NCBI GenBank assembly: GCA_045640985.1
Contig: JAZUFZ010000042.1
Location: 1 to 25,359 of the forward strand
Length of the DNA stretch: 25,359 bases
DNA from: Colimorpha sp045640985
GTDB taxonomy: Bacteria > Bacteroidota > Bacteroidia > Bacteroidales > P3
Direction of reading: 5' to 3'
This document shows positions 7,197-14,594 of this stretch, piece by piece (the first letter of the stretch is position 1; the number at the start of each line of letters is the position of its first letter). A program made the position numbers and the translations under genes. Under the pieces are notes generated by a model that was not told the DNA's origin, made no database searches, and saw nothing but the letters and a program-made list of their open reading frames with translations.

Positions 7197-7652
7197 TCAG
7201 CCTTGCCAAAGAAACCGCGGGCCTTCCTCGCCCATAGCGCCGGAGGGGACGAAACGGGCCCGTTCGAGCACCTTTATCGAGGCAAGGTTGTCGGCTTCCA
7301 CTTCGGCTTCCACCCGTCTCACTCCGGGTTGGCGTGAGGCCCATCGGGCTGCGGAGAGCACGGCTTCTGTCATATATCCGTGGCCGCAGCAGCCCTCTTC
7401 CAGTCCGTATCCTATCTCTGCGATGCCGTCCGAGAGGCCGTGGAAGCTGAGGCGTCCCACTATGGAGCCAGGCTGGTCGCGGAGCGCTATCTCCCAGAGG
7501 GCGTAGAAGTCCCGGCTTTCAGGATGTCGTACGGCCCCGTCAAGCATCTCCTGGTAGGCCTGTCTCAGTTCGGGGACGCGTTCGTCCTGTATCATGCGGC
7601 GCATTTCCTGGTCGCTCATGGTGCGGAGGCGGAGCCGTTCGGTGGTGATCAT
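7197..7652 (-). CDS. GNAT-family N-acetyltransferase (RimJ/RimL type)
   Basis: The 151-residue protein opens with MITTERLRLRTMSDQEM, the usual start of RimJ/RimL-like acetyltransferases. It contains the core strand IAEIGYGLEEGCCGHGYMTEAV, where the Q/R-x-x-G-x-G/A acetyl-CoA loop appears in the form GCCGHGYMTEA, and the later 'VEAEVEADNLASIKVLERARF' motif typical of the fold. Substrate cannot be predicted; the family acetylates protein N-termini, antibiotics or small amines. At 151 residues it is somewhat shorter than the usual 170-180. It starts 12 bp after the propeller protein gene and probably shares its transcript. Confidence 0.85.
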   Translation of the reverse strand: MITTERLRLRTMSDQEMRRMIQDERVPELRQAYQEMLDGAVRHPESRDFYALWEIALRDQPGSIVGRLSFHGLSDGIAEIGYGLEEGCCGHGYMTEAVLSAARWASRQPGVRRVEAEVEADNLASIKVLERARFVPSGAMGEEGPRFLWQG

Positions 7653-7664
7653 AGGGCGGGAAAC

Positions 7665-9119
7665 TTATTTCAGGTTGAATTTCAGGGTCCGTTCTCCTTT
7701 CTCGGTACGGATGTGGAGGTCGTACATTCCTTTAGGCATTTTGCTGATGGTGATGCGGTTGCCGCTGATATAGCGGGGAATGGTGCGGATGCTTTTCCCG
7801 CTGGCATCCACGAATTCAATTTCGGCTTCGTGGGTTTCAAGTGTGATGGTGATGTATCCGTCGTTCAGGAATGGGTTTATCGTGACTTTCTGCTTCCCTG
7901 GGGTGGCTTCCGGCGGGTTGCCTAAGGTGAAATTCTGCTCAAACTGGTGCGTGTTGATGCCCTGGATGCGTATGTTCTGCGGAGTAACGGCTGCGTTTCC
8001 GGCTTCGAGTGTGATATTGACGGTCGTACCAGTCGGGACCTCGAAATAATAGGCACCTTTGGAATCGGTGCGGGTCTCGAAATCCCCACATCTTACAACT
8101 ACGTTTTCCGCGGGTTTCCCGTTGGCATCCACGACCTTCCCTTCTATGCCCTGTCCACCGAAACGGGCCAGCCCGTAGAAGTCGGTCCCGAACCATTTGT
8201 TGCCCTTTTTGTCGATAACGAGTTCCTGAACCATATCGGAAGGAAGTGCGCTGTTATGGCGGTTGTAGATGTGCCAGTTGCTTTTGCCGTCGAAAACAGC
8301 TATGCCGTGGTCGGTAGCCATCCAGACAGCCCCACCTTCATCCATGGCGAGCGCGTTGATCTGGTTGCTGGGGATAGGACAGGTTCCGAGGCTGTAGATC
8401 TCCCAGCTGTCCTCGTTGTCGTAGCGGCACAGTCCGCCCAGCGTCCCAATCCATTTTACCCCGTCGTTTCCGATAACCATAGAGGTGATGTTGTTGCTGG
8501 GCAGAGGGGAGTTCTGCATGTTCAGCGAGGTCCAGCGGTTCCCGTCGAGGATAGAGAGACCTTCGTTGGTTCCAATCCATTTCCGGTTCTGGCCGTCGAT
8601 TACTACAAACAGAATGAAGTCGCTGAGCAGTTGCGAGTTGTCGGCCGTGTATTTCTCCCAGTTGCTCGAATTGTCCGCCTTCACAAGTCCGCTCAGGGTT
8701 ACGCCGATCCATTTGGTTCCGTTCCGGTCGATAGCGATATCCTTTACGAATTTCATGTTGTGCTTCTTGGTTTCTTTGATATATTCGGTCCAGCGGCTGC
8801 CGTCGAATTCGATGACACCGAAGTCATCTGTCCCGATCCAGAGATGCCCTTCGCCATCCACGGTAAGGCAGTTTACGAACTGGTCCTTGAGCTTTTCGTT
8901 GAACATGGCATAGTCGGTCCAGGTTCTGGATGAGAGCCGGCAGAGGCCCAGGTTGGTGCCCACCCAGAGACTGTTGCGGTCATCGGTGGCAAGGGCGAGA
9001 ATGGTGTTCCCCCCGATTTCGGAGTTGGACACGTTGTATATCTGCCAATGGCTGTTCTGGGCGTATGACAGGCTGGCGAAAGCCAGAAGCAGAGTGCAGA
9101 AACTGTAGAATTTCTTCAT
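7665..9119 (-). CDS. Seven-repeat 'two-component regulator propeller' protein with T9SS sorting domain
   Basis: The 484-residue secreted protein has a signal peptide (1-20, ending SYAQ). Seven propeller strands of the Reg_prop type follow: LWVGT, LWIGT, KWIGV, KWIGT, KWIGT, VWMAT and KWFGT, each after a 'D..G..' turn, enough for one complete seven-bladed propeller. Next comes a carboxypeptidase-regulatory-like beta sandwich (about 327-395, IEGKVVDANGKPAENV), then a C-terminal domain (about 411-484, KVTINPFLNDGYITI to KGMYDLHIRTEKGERTL) matching type IX secretion type A sorting tails. No kinase or DNA-binding domain is attached, so it is not a hybrid two-component sensor. Cell-surface attachment or release by T9SS is likely; ligand unknown. 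It lies 6 bp after the AsnB-like gene. Confidence 0.88.
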   Translation of the reverse strand: MKKFYSFCTLLLAFASLSYAQNSHWQIYNVSNSEIGGNTILALATDDRNSLWVGTNLGLCRLSSRTWTDYAMFNEKLKDQFVNCLTVDGEGHLWIGTDDFGVIEFDGSRWTEYIKETKKHNMKFVKDIAIDRNGTKWIGVTLSGLVKADNSSNWEKYTADNSQLLSDFILFVVIDGQNRKWIGTNEGLSILDGNRWTSLNMQNSPLPSNNITSMVIGNDGVKWIGTLGGLCRYDNEDSWEIYSLGTCPIPSNQINALAMDEGGAVWMATDHGIAVFDGKSNWHIYNRHNSALPSDMVQELVIDKKGNKWFGTDFYGLARFGGQGIEGKVVDANGKPAENVVVRCGDFETRTDSKGAYYFEVPTGTTVNITLEAGNAAVTPQNIRIQGINTHQFEQNFTLGNPPEATPGKQKVTINPFLNDGYITITLETHEAEIEFVDASGKSIRTIPRYISGNRITISKMPKGMYDLHIRTEKGERTLKFNLK

Positions 9120-9125
9120 GTGAAA

Positions 9126-10394
9126 TCAGGTTTTATGTTTTTCTTTTTTAGCGGCAGGGAAAAGTATGTTGTTCAGTATCAGCCTGTAGCCGGGCGAGTT
9201 AGGGTAAAGCTCCAGATCGGTAGGCGGGTCACCCACATAGTGGCGGTAGTCTTCGGGGTCGTGCCCGCCGAGGAAAGTCCAGGTCCCTTTCCCGTATTCT
9301 CCGTGAAGATATTTCACCTCTCCGAGTTCCCTGTTCTCGGCCAGAATCAGGGCAGAAGATTTGACGGTCTCGCGCCGGAAGGCGGTCGTCTGCCCCATGA
9401 AGCCGTGGATAATGCGGGTATGGTTCTGTGTCAGCATCGTGGGAATCCAGTCCCATTTGGCGGAGAAGTCGAAAAGCGTAAAGAAATCGTTCTTCTCGTT
9501 CACTTTCTGCTGGTGGGCCCGGTCGTCGATATCGATGGTCGATATCTCGTATTCGTTAGGGTTGAGGCTGATTCTGAAATCCTTGAAGGCGAAGGTCCTG
9601 CTGAAGTCCAGCTGGTTCTGAGCGTCGGGCTGCATCGGGTCTCCGTCGAACATGACATCGCAGATATCGATGTTTTCGGCCGCCAAGGCCACGTCGTAGC
9701 TGTCCGGAGCCGAACACATAGCAAACAGAAAACCGCCCCCCATCACAAAATCTCTGATCTTCTTGGCAACTGCCAGTTTCAGCTGGCTCACTTTGGTAAA
9801 ACCTAGCCCGCGGGCGCGGGCTTCCTGCTGCCGCACATCCTCTATATACCATTGCTGGTTGCGGTAGTTTCCCCAGAATTTCCCATATTGCCCCGTAAAG
9901 TCCTCGTGGTGGAGATGCAGCCAGTCGTAGGAGGGCAGCACACCCGCCATGACCTCCTCATCGTAAACTATATCATAAGGAATTTCCGCGTAGGATAGCA
10001 CCAGCGTAACCGCATCGTCCCAGGGGAGTTTGTTTTTGGGCGAATAGACAGCAATCCGGGGCGCCTTCTGCAGTTTCACGGCATCCATATTGATGTCGGG
10101 CTGAGCGATATAGGAGAGGATAGCGCTGCTCTGCCCGTCGGCAATGATCTCGCAGCTGACCCCCCTGAGCCGGCATTCCCGTTCCAGCGCATCGGCATGT
10201 TTCATCAGGAAAGAGCCGCCCCGGTAGTTGAGGAGCCATTGCACCTCCACCTCCCGCTCCAAAGCCCAGTAGGCGATACCGTAGGATTTCAGGTGGTTTT
10301 TCTGCACTTCATCCATGGGAATGAGAATATAGCTTGCGTAGGCGGGCATCAGTCCCCCGAACAGGATCAATAGTATTATTATGATTTTCTTCAT
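9126..10394 (-). CDS. Secreted protein of the Bacteroidota family misnamed 'asparagine synthetase B'
   Basis: The 422-residue protein has a signal peptide (about 1-20) followed by YILIPMDEVQKNHLKSYGIA and a conserved EVQWLLNYRGGSF motif. From memory this matches a Bacteroidota family that databases label asparagine synthetase B. The label does not fit: there is no N-terminal Cys2 glutaminase, no SGGxDS ATP-pyrophosphatase motif, and the protein is exported. A segment 'RDFVMGGGFLFAMCSAPDSYD' resembles the nucleophile elbow of ThuA-like or class-I-glutamine-amidotransferase-like folds, and 'GKGTWTFLGGHDPEDYRH' near the C-terminus is also conserved in appearance. Function is unknown. It heads a three-gene minus-strand unit with the propeller protein and GNAT. 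Confidence 0.78.
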   Translation of the reverse strand: MKKIIIILLILFGGLMPAYASYILIPMDEVQKNHLKSYGIAYWALEREVEVQWLLNYRGGSFLMKHADALERECRLRGVSCEIIADGQSSAILSYIAQPDINMDAVKLQKAPRIAVYSPKNKLPWDDAVTLVLSYAEIPYDIVYDEEVMAGVLPSYDWLHLHHEDFTGQYGKFWGNYRNQQWYIEDVRQQEARARGLGFTKVSQLKLAVAKKIRDFVMGGGFLFAMCSAPDSYDVALAAENIDICDVMFDGDPMQPDAQNQLDFSRTFAFKDFRISLNPNEYEISTIDIDDRAHQQKVNEKNDFFTLFDFSAKWDWIPTMLTQNHTRIIHGFMGQTTAFRRETVKSSALILAENRELGEVKYLHGEYGKGTWTFLGGHDPEDYRHYVGDPPTDLELYPNSPGYRLILNNILFPAAKKEKHKT

Positions 10395-10633
10395 TGCTAT
10401 GATAACGATGAAAAATTATATTTATTGTGTGGTGAAGGTCCTAAAAATTTACTGCGGATGTCTGTTGGCAGAATTAAAGTAGCGTCGCACATAAAATTAT
10501 TTCAGAAATCCTTGGCTCTCAGCTTGCGCGCGGTCGCTCCGCTGCGCTTCGCGCATAGCGCCTCATTTGATGGACACAACACAAAACATCCGTAAAAATC
10601 TTTTTCCCTGGCTCCTGTTTTTCAGGCTTTTTA

Positions 10634-10688
10634 CCATGGTAACTCCCTTCTATCTTCTTTTTATCTCCATATTAACTTCTTTTTATCT
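10634..10688 (-). repeat. 11-nt-period AGWTA-N6 array, left (inverted) half
   Basis: Read on the minus strand from 10688 down, five units fall in exact 11-nt register: AGATAAAAAGA, AGTTAATATGG, AGATAAAAAGA, AGATAGAAGGG, AGTTACCATGG. It faces the mirror array at 10706-10760 across a 17-nt centre, so the two can form a long cruciform or RNA hairpin, closed at the base by GGTAACTCC/GGAGTTACC. Confidence 0.8.
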
Positions 10689-10705
10689 CCTTTCCTTAGA
10701 ATGAG

Positions 10706-10760
10706 AGATAGAAAAAAGATAAAAAGAAGATAAAAAGAAGATAGCACGGAGTTACCTCAT
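10706..10760 (+). repeat. 11-nt-period AGWTA-N6 array, right half
   Basis: Five units in exact register: AGATAGAAAAA, AGATAAAAAGA, AGATAAAAAGA, AGATAGCACGG, AGTTACCTCAT. Every unit starts AGATA or AGTTA. The GC-rich versions of the same pattern at 529-561 and 17251-17305 show that the period and the AGWTA core, not the filler, are kept. Confidence 0.8.
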
Positions 10761-10880
10761 ACGCTTGCCGACCTCGTCACCAGGTCATCCCTGCCGCCAG
10801 CATCAACCATCCGCTATCAAAAAGAACACATTCCTATCACGCAGACAATCATAGCCATCTCAAAAAAACAAAAAAATACA

Positions 10881-10911
10881 TTTTCCGTGTTATTTTTTTT
10901 CGTTATTTTTG
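10881..10911 (+). promoter_or_regulatory. Possible plus-strand promoter without an intact gene behind it
   Basis: TATTTTTG at 10904-10911 matches TAnnTTTG; a TTTT at 10881-10884 could serve as a poor -33 element at 19 bp. The next ATG (10924) gives only 11 codons (MKGNRKGANVE, stop). It may be the promoter of a lost gene, or may start a transcript running toward the sigma-factor cassette. Confidence 0.4.
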
Positions 10912-10950
10912 CAACTGATTATTATGAAGGGTAACCGAAAAGGAGCCAAT

Positions 10951-11209
10951 GTTGAGTGACCTTCCGAGTCCCGCCCCCCAAAAAACAGAAAGGATTAATG
11001 CTGGACAAAAGACTGGAACCTTCTGGGTGGCTTGCTTCTCCTTCCGCGGTGGAAGCGACCTCAACACATGGGGCACGCGCATCGCCATCAACGTCACAGG
11101 TGGACTCACGGATGTCCTCGCTGAAGATACCGTGGCACTCCTCATAGTCGATCTTCTTCAGGGGCTCGTCGGTGTAAACTTCGTAAAAAAAGCACACACA
11201 ATGTTGTGA
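10951..11209 (-). pseudogene. Possible gene remnant, unknown family
   Basis: The minus-strand frame from about 11209 reads with natural-looking codons over FYEVYTDEPLKKIDYEECHG, then IFSEDIRESTCDVDGDARAP and CVEVASTAEGEASHPEG, before degrading into unlikely sequence around a GGGGGGCGGG run. The frame is open to a stop at about 11210-11212 and has only a GTG at 11195-11197 as a start, so the 5' end appears to be missing. It has three or four cysteines and is acidic. I do not recognise it. The alternative is chance coding on one strand of a GC-rich island. Confidence 0.35.
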
Positions 11210-11267
11210 TTAGCCCTTCCAATGCGTCTAATATAGTGTATCAATAAATAAGCATTGACAATAAATT

Positions 11268-11735
11268 ATGCTGACAACAGAAGAAACTTTCAAAAACTTA
11301 ATACACCGACACAAAGACTTAATCTGGTCAGTCTGCAAGCACTACCAATTAAGTGCGGCATGGCAAATTGAGGATTGTTTCAATGAGGTACTGTGTGCTT
11401 TGTGGCAAGGTTATGAAGGCTATGAAGGCCGGAGTTCTGAACGGACATGGGTTTTTAAGGTGGCCAATAACACTATGATTTCTATTGCGAGAAGATGCAA
11501 TAACCAATATTCAGCCCAGCTACCTTTGTTTGAGCAATCACACGAATGCGAAAGTGAATTTCATTTGCAACAAATGATTGAATCCTTTGATGAACCCGAC
11601 CGAACAATTGTAAAATCGCATCTTTACGGTTTTAGTTATGCAGAAATAGCCAAGGTGGTGGGGTTGAATGTCGGTGCCGTATCAATGAGACTGAGCCGAG
11701 CAAAACGAAAATTACGTAAAATATACAACCAATAA
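11268..11735 (+). CDS. ECF-type RNA polymerase sigma factor
   Basis: The 155-residue sigma-70-family factor has region 2 (about 10-77; 'IEDCFNEVLCALWQGYEGYE' and 'RTWVFKVANNTMISIARR') and region 4 (about 115-151; 'YGFSYAEIAKVVGLNVGAVS' followed by MRLSRAKRKLRKI), the latter a clear helix-turn-helix for -35 recognition. Length and domain content fit an extracytoplasmic-function sigma. The next gene, 4 bp downstream, is a single-pass membrane protein of the right size for an anti-sigma. Base composition is clearly AT-richer than the flanking envelope genes, which suggests acquisition by transfer. No TAnnTTTG promoter lies directly upstream, so the cassette may depend on its own sigma or on the distant box at 10904. 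Confidence 0.92.
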   Translation: MLTTEETFKNLIHRHKDLIWSVCKHYQLSAAWQIEDCFNEVLCALWQGYEGYEGRSSERTWVFKVANNTMISIARRCNNQYSAQLPLFEQSHECESEFHLQQMIESFDEPDRTIVKSHLYGFSYAEIAKVVGLNVGAVSMRLSRAKRKLRKIYNQ

Positions 11736-11739
11736 TACA

Positions 11740-12066
11740 ATGACAAATTTCAAAAAAGAATTCAAGCAATACGGAGAGCTGTTGCGAGAAGAAAAATGTC
11801 CGTTGCCTGATGCAGAATTGGACAGAGTCATACGGCATGCCATTTGGCAAGAGCCGACAGTCATAATAAACCCACGTCCAGAGAAAACTCAGCACAAATG
11901 GCGGTGGGTGGTAGCAGCGGCTTGCATTGCGGCATTGCTTATACCGTTAACAGAAAACATCCCAAACAATCAAACAAAGACGGTCGGCAGCGATATTGTT
12001 TATGTGTGCAATACCGGATGTAGCAGTAATGCCATACTTGCTCGGTTAAATAACATTGTAAAATAA
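11740..12066 (+). CDS. Probable single-pass anti-sigma factor with cysteine-pair tail
   Basis: The 108-residue protein has a charged N-terminal cytoplasmic segment (1 to about 53), a single membrane helix (about 54-71, WRWVVAAACIAALLIPL) and a 37-residue periplasmic tail ending VYVCNTGCSSNAILARLNNI. Cys90 and Cys94 lie four residues apart in the tail. Position directly behind the ECF sigma gene, size and topology suggest an anti-sigma regulator; no zinc-finger (HxxxCxxC) motif is present, so sigma binding would use another mode. This role is inferred from context. Gap to the lipoprotein gene is 16 bp. Confidence 0.75.
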   Translation: MTNFKKEFKQYGELLREEKCPLPDAELDRVIRHAIWQEPTVIINPRPEKTQHKWRWVVAAACIAALLIPLTENIPNNQTKTVGSDIVYVCNTGCSSNAILARLNNIVK

Positions 12067-12082
12067 TTAAAATAATCAAGTC

Positions 12083-12700
12083 ATGAGAAAGTACATTATT
12101 TCAGTTGTGGCAATACTGCTTATGGTATCTTGCCAAAAAGAGAACACCGAAACTGAAGCTTTGTCGTCAGCAAGACAAATATACAACGCGTATGCCGATG
12201 TCGACGGACTGACTGTTGCTTTGATTGGAAATTATGCGACAAAAGGCGACACAATCAATGCAGTTATGCTCCAAGCCCAAGACCATACAGCATGGGCGAT
12301 GCTTCTCAACGAATTCAATGTGGTGCAGAAACCTGACGAAGGCGCAAAGGTTTCGTCACTTTCAGTAAACTATTTTCATGCAGACACCCTTGTTGGTGAC
12401 ATGGATGAGTATTTCGAAGAGATCCTTCACTCAATGATGTCAGAACTTCCACATTATGACAGCTCCATCACAATCCACAATTACCAGAGTTGGGAAGAAG
12501 GAGTGAAAGTCTTAGACACGACCATCGTAGATACGGAAAACGGTGTTGTTCCCAACAAGCAGCTGATGGTTGCCGCCATCAGCGACAACCAGACCGGATA
12601 CATCACCCACGCCGAGAGTGAGGAGATGACATTGTGGCTATTTTTCTACAGCAACAAAAGCCAATACAATTCAATAATAAACAGAATAAATCAAAATTGA
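12083..12700 (+). CDS. Lipoprotein of the ECF cassette, unknown function
   Basis: The 205-residue protein begins MRKYIISVVAILLMVSC, with a lipobox ending at Cys17, so it is lipid-anchored in the envelope. The body is acidic with mixed alpha/beta character ('LTVALIGNYATKGDTINAVM', 'AISDNQTGYITHAESEEMTL'). Its place as third gene after sigma and anti-sigma, and its rough layout, recall the DUF4252-type proteins often found in Bacteroidota ECF operons, but I see no decisive motif. It could be a sensor partner or the main regulated product. Codon use becomes less AT-rich toward the 3' end. Confidence 0.7.
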   Translation: MRKYIISVVAILLMVSCQKENTETEALSSARQIYNAYADVDGLTVALIGNYATKGDTINAVMLQAQDHTAWAMLLNEFNVVQKPDEGAKVSSLSVNYFHADTLVGDMDEYFEEILHSMMSELPHYDSSITIHNYQSWEEGVKVLDTTIVDTENGVVPNKQLMVAAISDNQTGYITHAESEEMTLWLFFYSNKSQYNSIINRINQN

Positions 12701-12846
12701 TTTGCGCTCAGGCTCTGCGTAACACTCCGTTCGCTTCCATAACGGGTTTGAAAATCAAATAATAAGAATCTTTTTCATTTCTTACTCTCCTTTCGATTTG
12801 TGCTACGTCATTTTGCGAAGTCCTCATCCGTGGACACAACAAAAAA

Positions 12847-12876
12847 AAGAATCCACAATTTGTGAATTCTTTTTCT
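12847..12876. terminator. Bidirectional terminator between the ECF cassette and tRNA-Pro
   Basis: AAGAATCCACA (12847-12857) pairs with TGTGAATTCTT (12861-12871) with one mismatch. T-rich runs follow on the plus strand (12868-12883) and on the minus strand (the A-run 12841-12848), so it can end transcription from both sides. Confidence 0.8.
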
Positions 12877-12884
12877 CTTTTTTG

Positions 12885-12958
12885 TCGGGGTGAAAAGACT
12901 CGAACTTTCGACCCCTTGCACCCCATGCAAGTGCGCTAGCCAACTGCGCCACACCCCG
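12885..12958 (-). tRNA. tRNA-Pro (anticodon GGG)
   Basis: A complete 74-nt cloverleaf: acceptor CGGGGTG/CACCCCG with discriminator A, D stem GCGC/GCGC, anticodon stem CTTGC/GCAAG around loop ATGGGGT (anticodon GGG), and T arm GAAAG-TTCGAGT-CTTTT. C1 at the first position agrees with bacterial tRNA-Pro. CCA is not encoded. A promoter lies just upstream (12992-13023) and a terminator just downstream. Confidence 0.93.
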
Positions 12959-12991
12959 AACAAGGTCTGCTTTATCTCTCAAAAGCGGGTG

Positions 12992-13023
12992 CAAAATTAC
13001 TCATTTTTTTTTGTATGACCAAA
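12992..13023 (-). promoter_or_regulatory. Promoter of tRNA-Pro
   Basis: On the minus strand TTTG (13020-13023), a 20-bp spacer and TAATTTTG (12992-12999), about 34 bp before the tRNA 5' end. Box sequences are consensus. Confidence 0.8.
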
Positions 13024-13082
13024 TTTTTTTTGAATATTTTTTTGTCTGGCGTTATTATCTGTATTATTATCAGTATCTTATA

Positions 13083-14522
13083 TTATTCCATAAAGGTAAT
13101 CTTGAGAATGGTTCCCTCTTCCAGATCGGGCACTTCTTCCGGGTCGCTGTTGCAATTTGTATAACTGATGCTGCCGCACCCCGCCAGCTCTCTGCTGAAA
13201 AACGAGCTGAGCGCCTGAAGCCTGCGCGCAGTAAGCATTTGGTTGAAGTGCGGGTCGGGGGTGGCGTTGCTTTTGAGTTCGACCAGAACCTTCAGGTCCG
13301 GATTGTCTCTGACAAACTGCAATATAGGGTTCAGCAGCCGCTGGTCGTTCTGGGAAAGTCCGATAGCGGTCCCCTGCTGATAGAGATTGCTGTATATCTG
13401 CGCTTCGCCAAGGGGAAGCCTTGACATGAGAATGCTGTTGTCGAGCGTGCAGATCAGGGTCTCTTCGTTTTCGCGGGTCGTAGTGATCATGAGGCTGGTC
13501 CGGAAATAATTGCTGCGCGTGAAGCGCAGCTCATACTGAGTGTCGGCCTTTGCGTAGATACTGTACCGTCCTGCGGTGTCGGTATATTGCCGTGCCTTCA
13601 GGTATCCGTTCTCCCAAAGTTCCACCAATACGTTCCCGACCGGACGTTCTTCGGAGTCAATCGCCCGACCGACCATCAGCACGCCCAACGGATTCCCCGA
13701 GAAGAGGCAGAGCTGCTGGCCGGTAGTGTCCTGCGATAGCCATATACCCGCATCCCTGGCGGGCAGGAAGGCTATTTCGGTTTCATTCCTGGCGGTGTTG
13801 ATAGGGGCAGGCAGAAGCGTTACGGGGCTTTTGCCGATGGGAATCATGCTTACGGTGTCGCCCTCCTGGGTAGTGGCTATCAGCCGGGTAGCGCACAGGT
13901 TGAATCCCGGATAGGTATCGGACCTTCCATCGGTGGCGAATATCAGGAAGTCATCCATGATGACAGGGCTGATTTCTTCCGCGGGGGTGTTGATCCGTTT
14001 CCCCATGTTGTGGGGCGTTCCCCATTTGCCGTTGCGGCAGACGCAATACCAGAGGTCGGAAGATTTGCCGGACTTCCCTTTCCCGGAAAATACCATGATG
14101 CTGCCGTCGCTGGTAAAGGTGGGATGTTCGATGCTGATTTTGCTGTCGGCCACTTTCACGGGTACGCTCCGCATCCGTTTTCCGTCGGACAGGTATTCGT
14201 AGAGCGTACTGAAGCCCTTGCGGTCCTTTTTTGTGTAGTAGAGGTTGCCGGACACAGGATGCCGGATCACGTAGTTCATCTCTTTGTCGATCATCTGCAT
14301 TTCCAGATCCGGCTCAAAATAGGAGGGACAGTTGCTGATGAGCTTTGAACTCAACAGCGCATGGCCGTTGTAGCAGTAGAGTCTGTCACCGATGATGGTG
14401 AAATTGCAGCAGGAGCTGACGGTCTTTGCGGCTAAGGGCGTGAGGGTAAGGTATTGCTCAATCTGCCCGCTTGCGCCGGAGCAGCAAAAGATAGCCAGAA
14501 GGAAGAAACATAGTTTTCTCAT
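13083..14522 (-). CDS. Secreted PD40/carboxypeptidase-regulatory/OmpA-like envelope protein
   Basis: The 479-residue protein has a signal peptide (1 to about 19). PD40-type strands follow ('GSIMVFSGKGKSGKSSDLWY', 'FLIFATDGRSDTYPGFNLCA'), then a carboxypeptidase-regulatory-like domain ('GRAIDSEERPVGNVLVELWE' to 'DTAGRYSIYAK', about 283-350) and a divergent OmpA-like C-terminal domain ('LNPILQFVRDNPDLKVLVEL', then 'HFNQMLTARRLQALSSFF'). This order recalls T9SS accessory protein PorE of Porphyromonas but without a clear TPR region, and the canonical TDxxG peptidoglycan-binding motif has become SNATPD, though RR of the helix is kept. Peptidoglycan binding is therefore uncertain. It lies 72 bp downstream of lon. 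Confidence 0.8.
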   Translation of the reverse strand: MRKLCFFLLAIFCCSGASGQIEQYLTLTPLAAKTVSSCCNFTIIGDRLYCYNGHALLSSKLISNCPSYFEPDLEMQMIDKEMNYVIRHPVSGNLYYTKKDRKGFSTLYEYLSDGKRMRSVPVKVADSKISIEHPTFTSDGSIMVFSGKGKSGKSSDLWYCVCRNGKWGTPHNMGKRINTPAEEISPVIMDDFLIFATDGRSDTYPGFNLCATRLIATTQEGDTVSMIPIGKSPVTLLPAPINTARNETEIAFLPARDAGIWLSQDTTGQQLCLFSGNPLGVLMVGRAIDSEERPVGNVLVELWENGYLKARQYTDTAGRYSIYAKADTQYELRFTRSNYFRTSLMITTTRENEETLICTLDNSILMSRLPLGEAQIYSNLYQQGTAIGLSQNDQRLLNPILQFVRDNPDLKVLVELKSNATPDPHFNQMLTARRLQALSSFFSRELAGCGSISYTNCNSDPEEVPDLEEGTILKITFME

Positions 14523-14536
14523 AATCGTATTAACAC

Positions 14537-14576
14537 TTTAACTCTTTGACTTTTTGACTTTTTGACCCTTAAACTC
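14537..14576. repeat. 8-nt-period repeat in the leader of the OmpA-like gene
   Basis: Five units in 8-nt register on the plus strand: TTTAACTC, TTTGACTT, TTTGACTT, TTTGACCC, TTAAACTC. A pyrimidine-rich run continues to about 14600. In the transcript (minus strand) it is a purine-rich GTCAAAAA repeat ending 14 nt before the ATG at 14522. Confidence 0.6.
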
Positions 14577-14594
14577 TTCACCCTCTCCTCCCTC

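Noticed and set aside
10924..10959. Eleven-codon ORF MKGNRKGANVE as a leader peptide or NVEALT-type relic
   Set aside because: The promoter in front is suggestive, but the peptide is too short and the resemblance to NVEALT proteins rests on three residues.
12885..12958. tRNA-Pro as an integration site for the ECF cassette
   Set aside because: The cassette is on the correct side of the tRNA 3' end, but I find no second copy of the tRNA end near 10.4-11.2 kb and no integrase gene.
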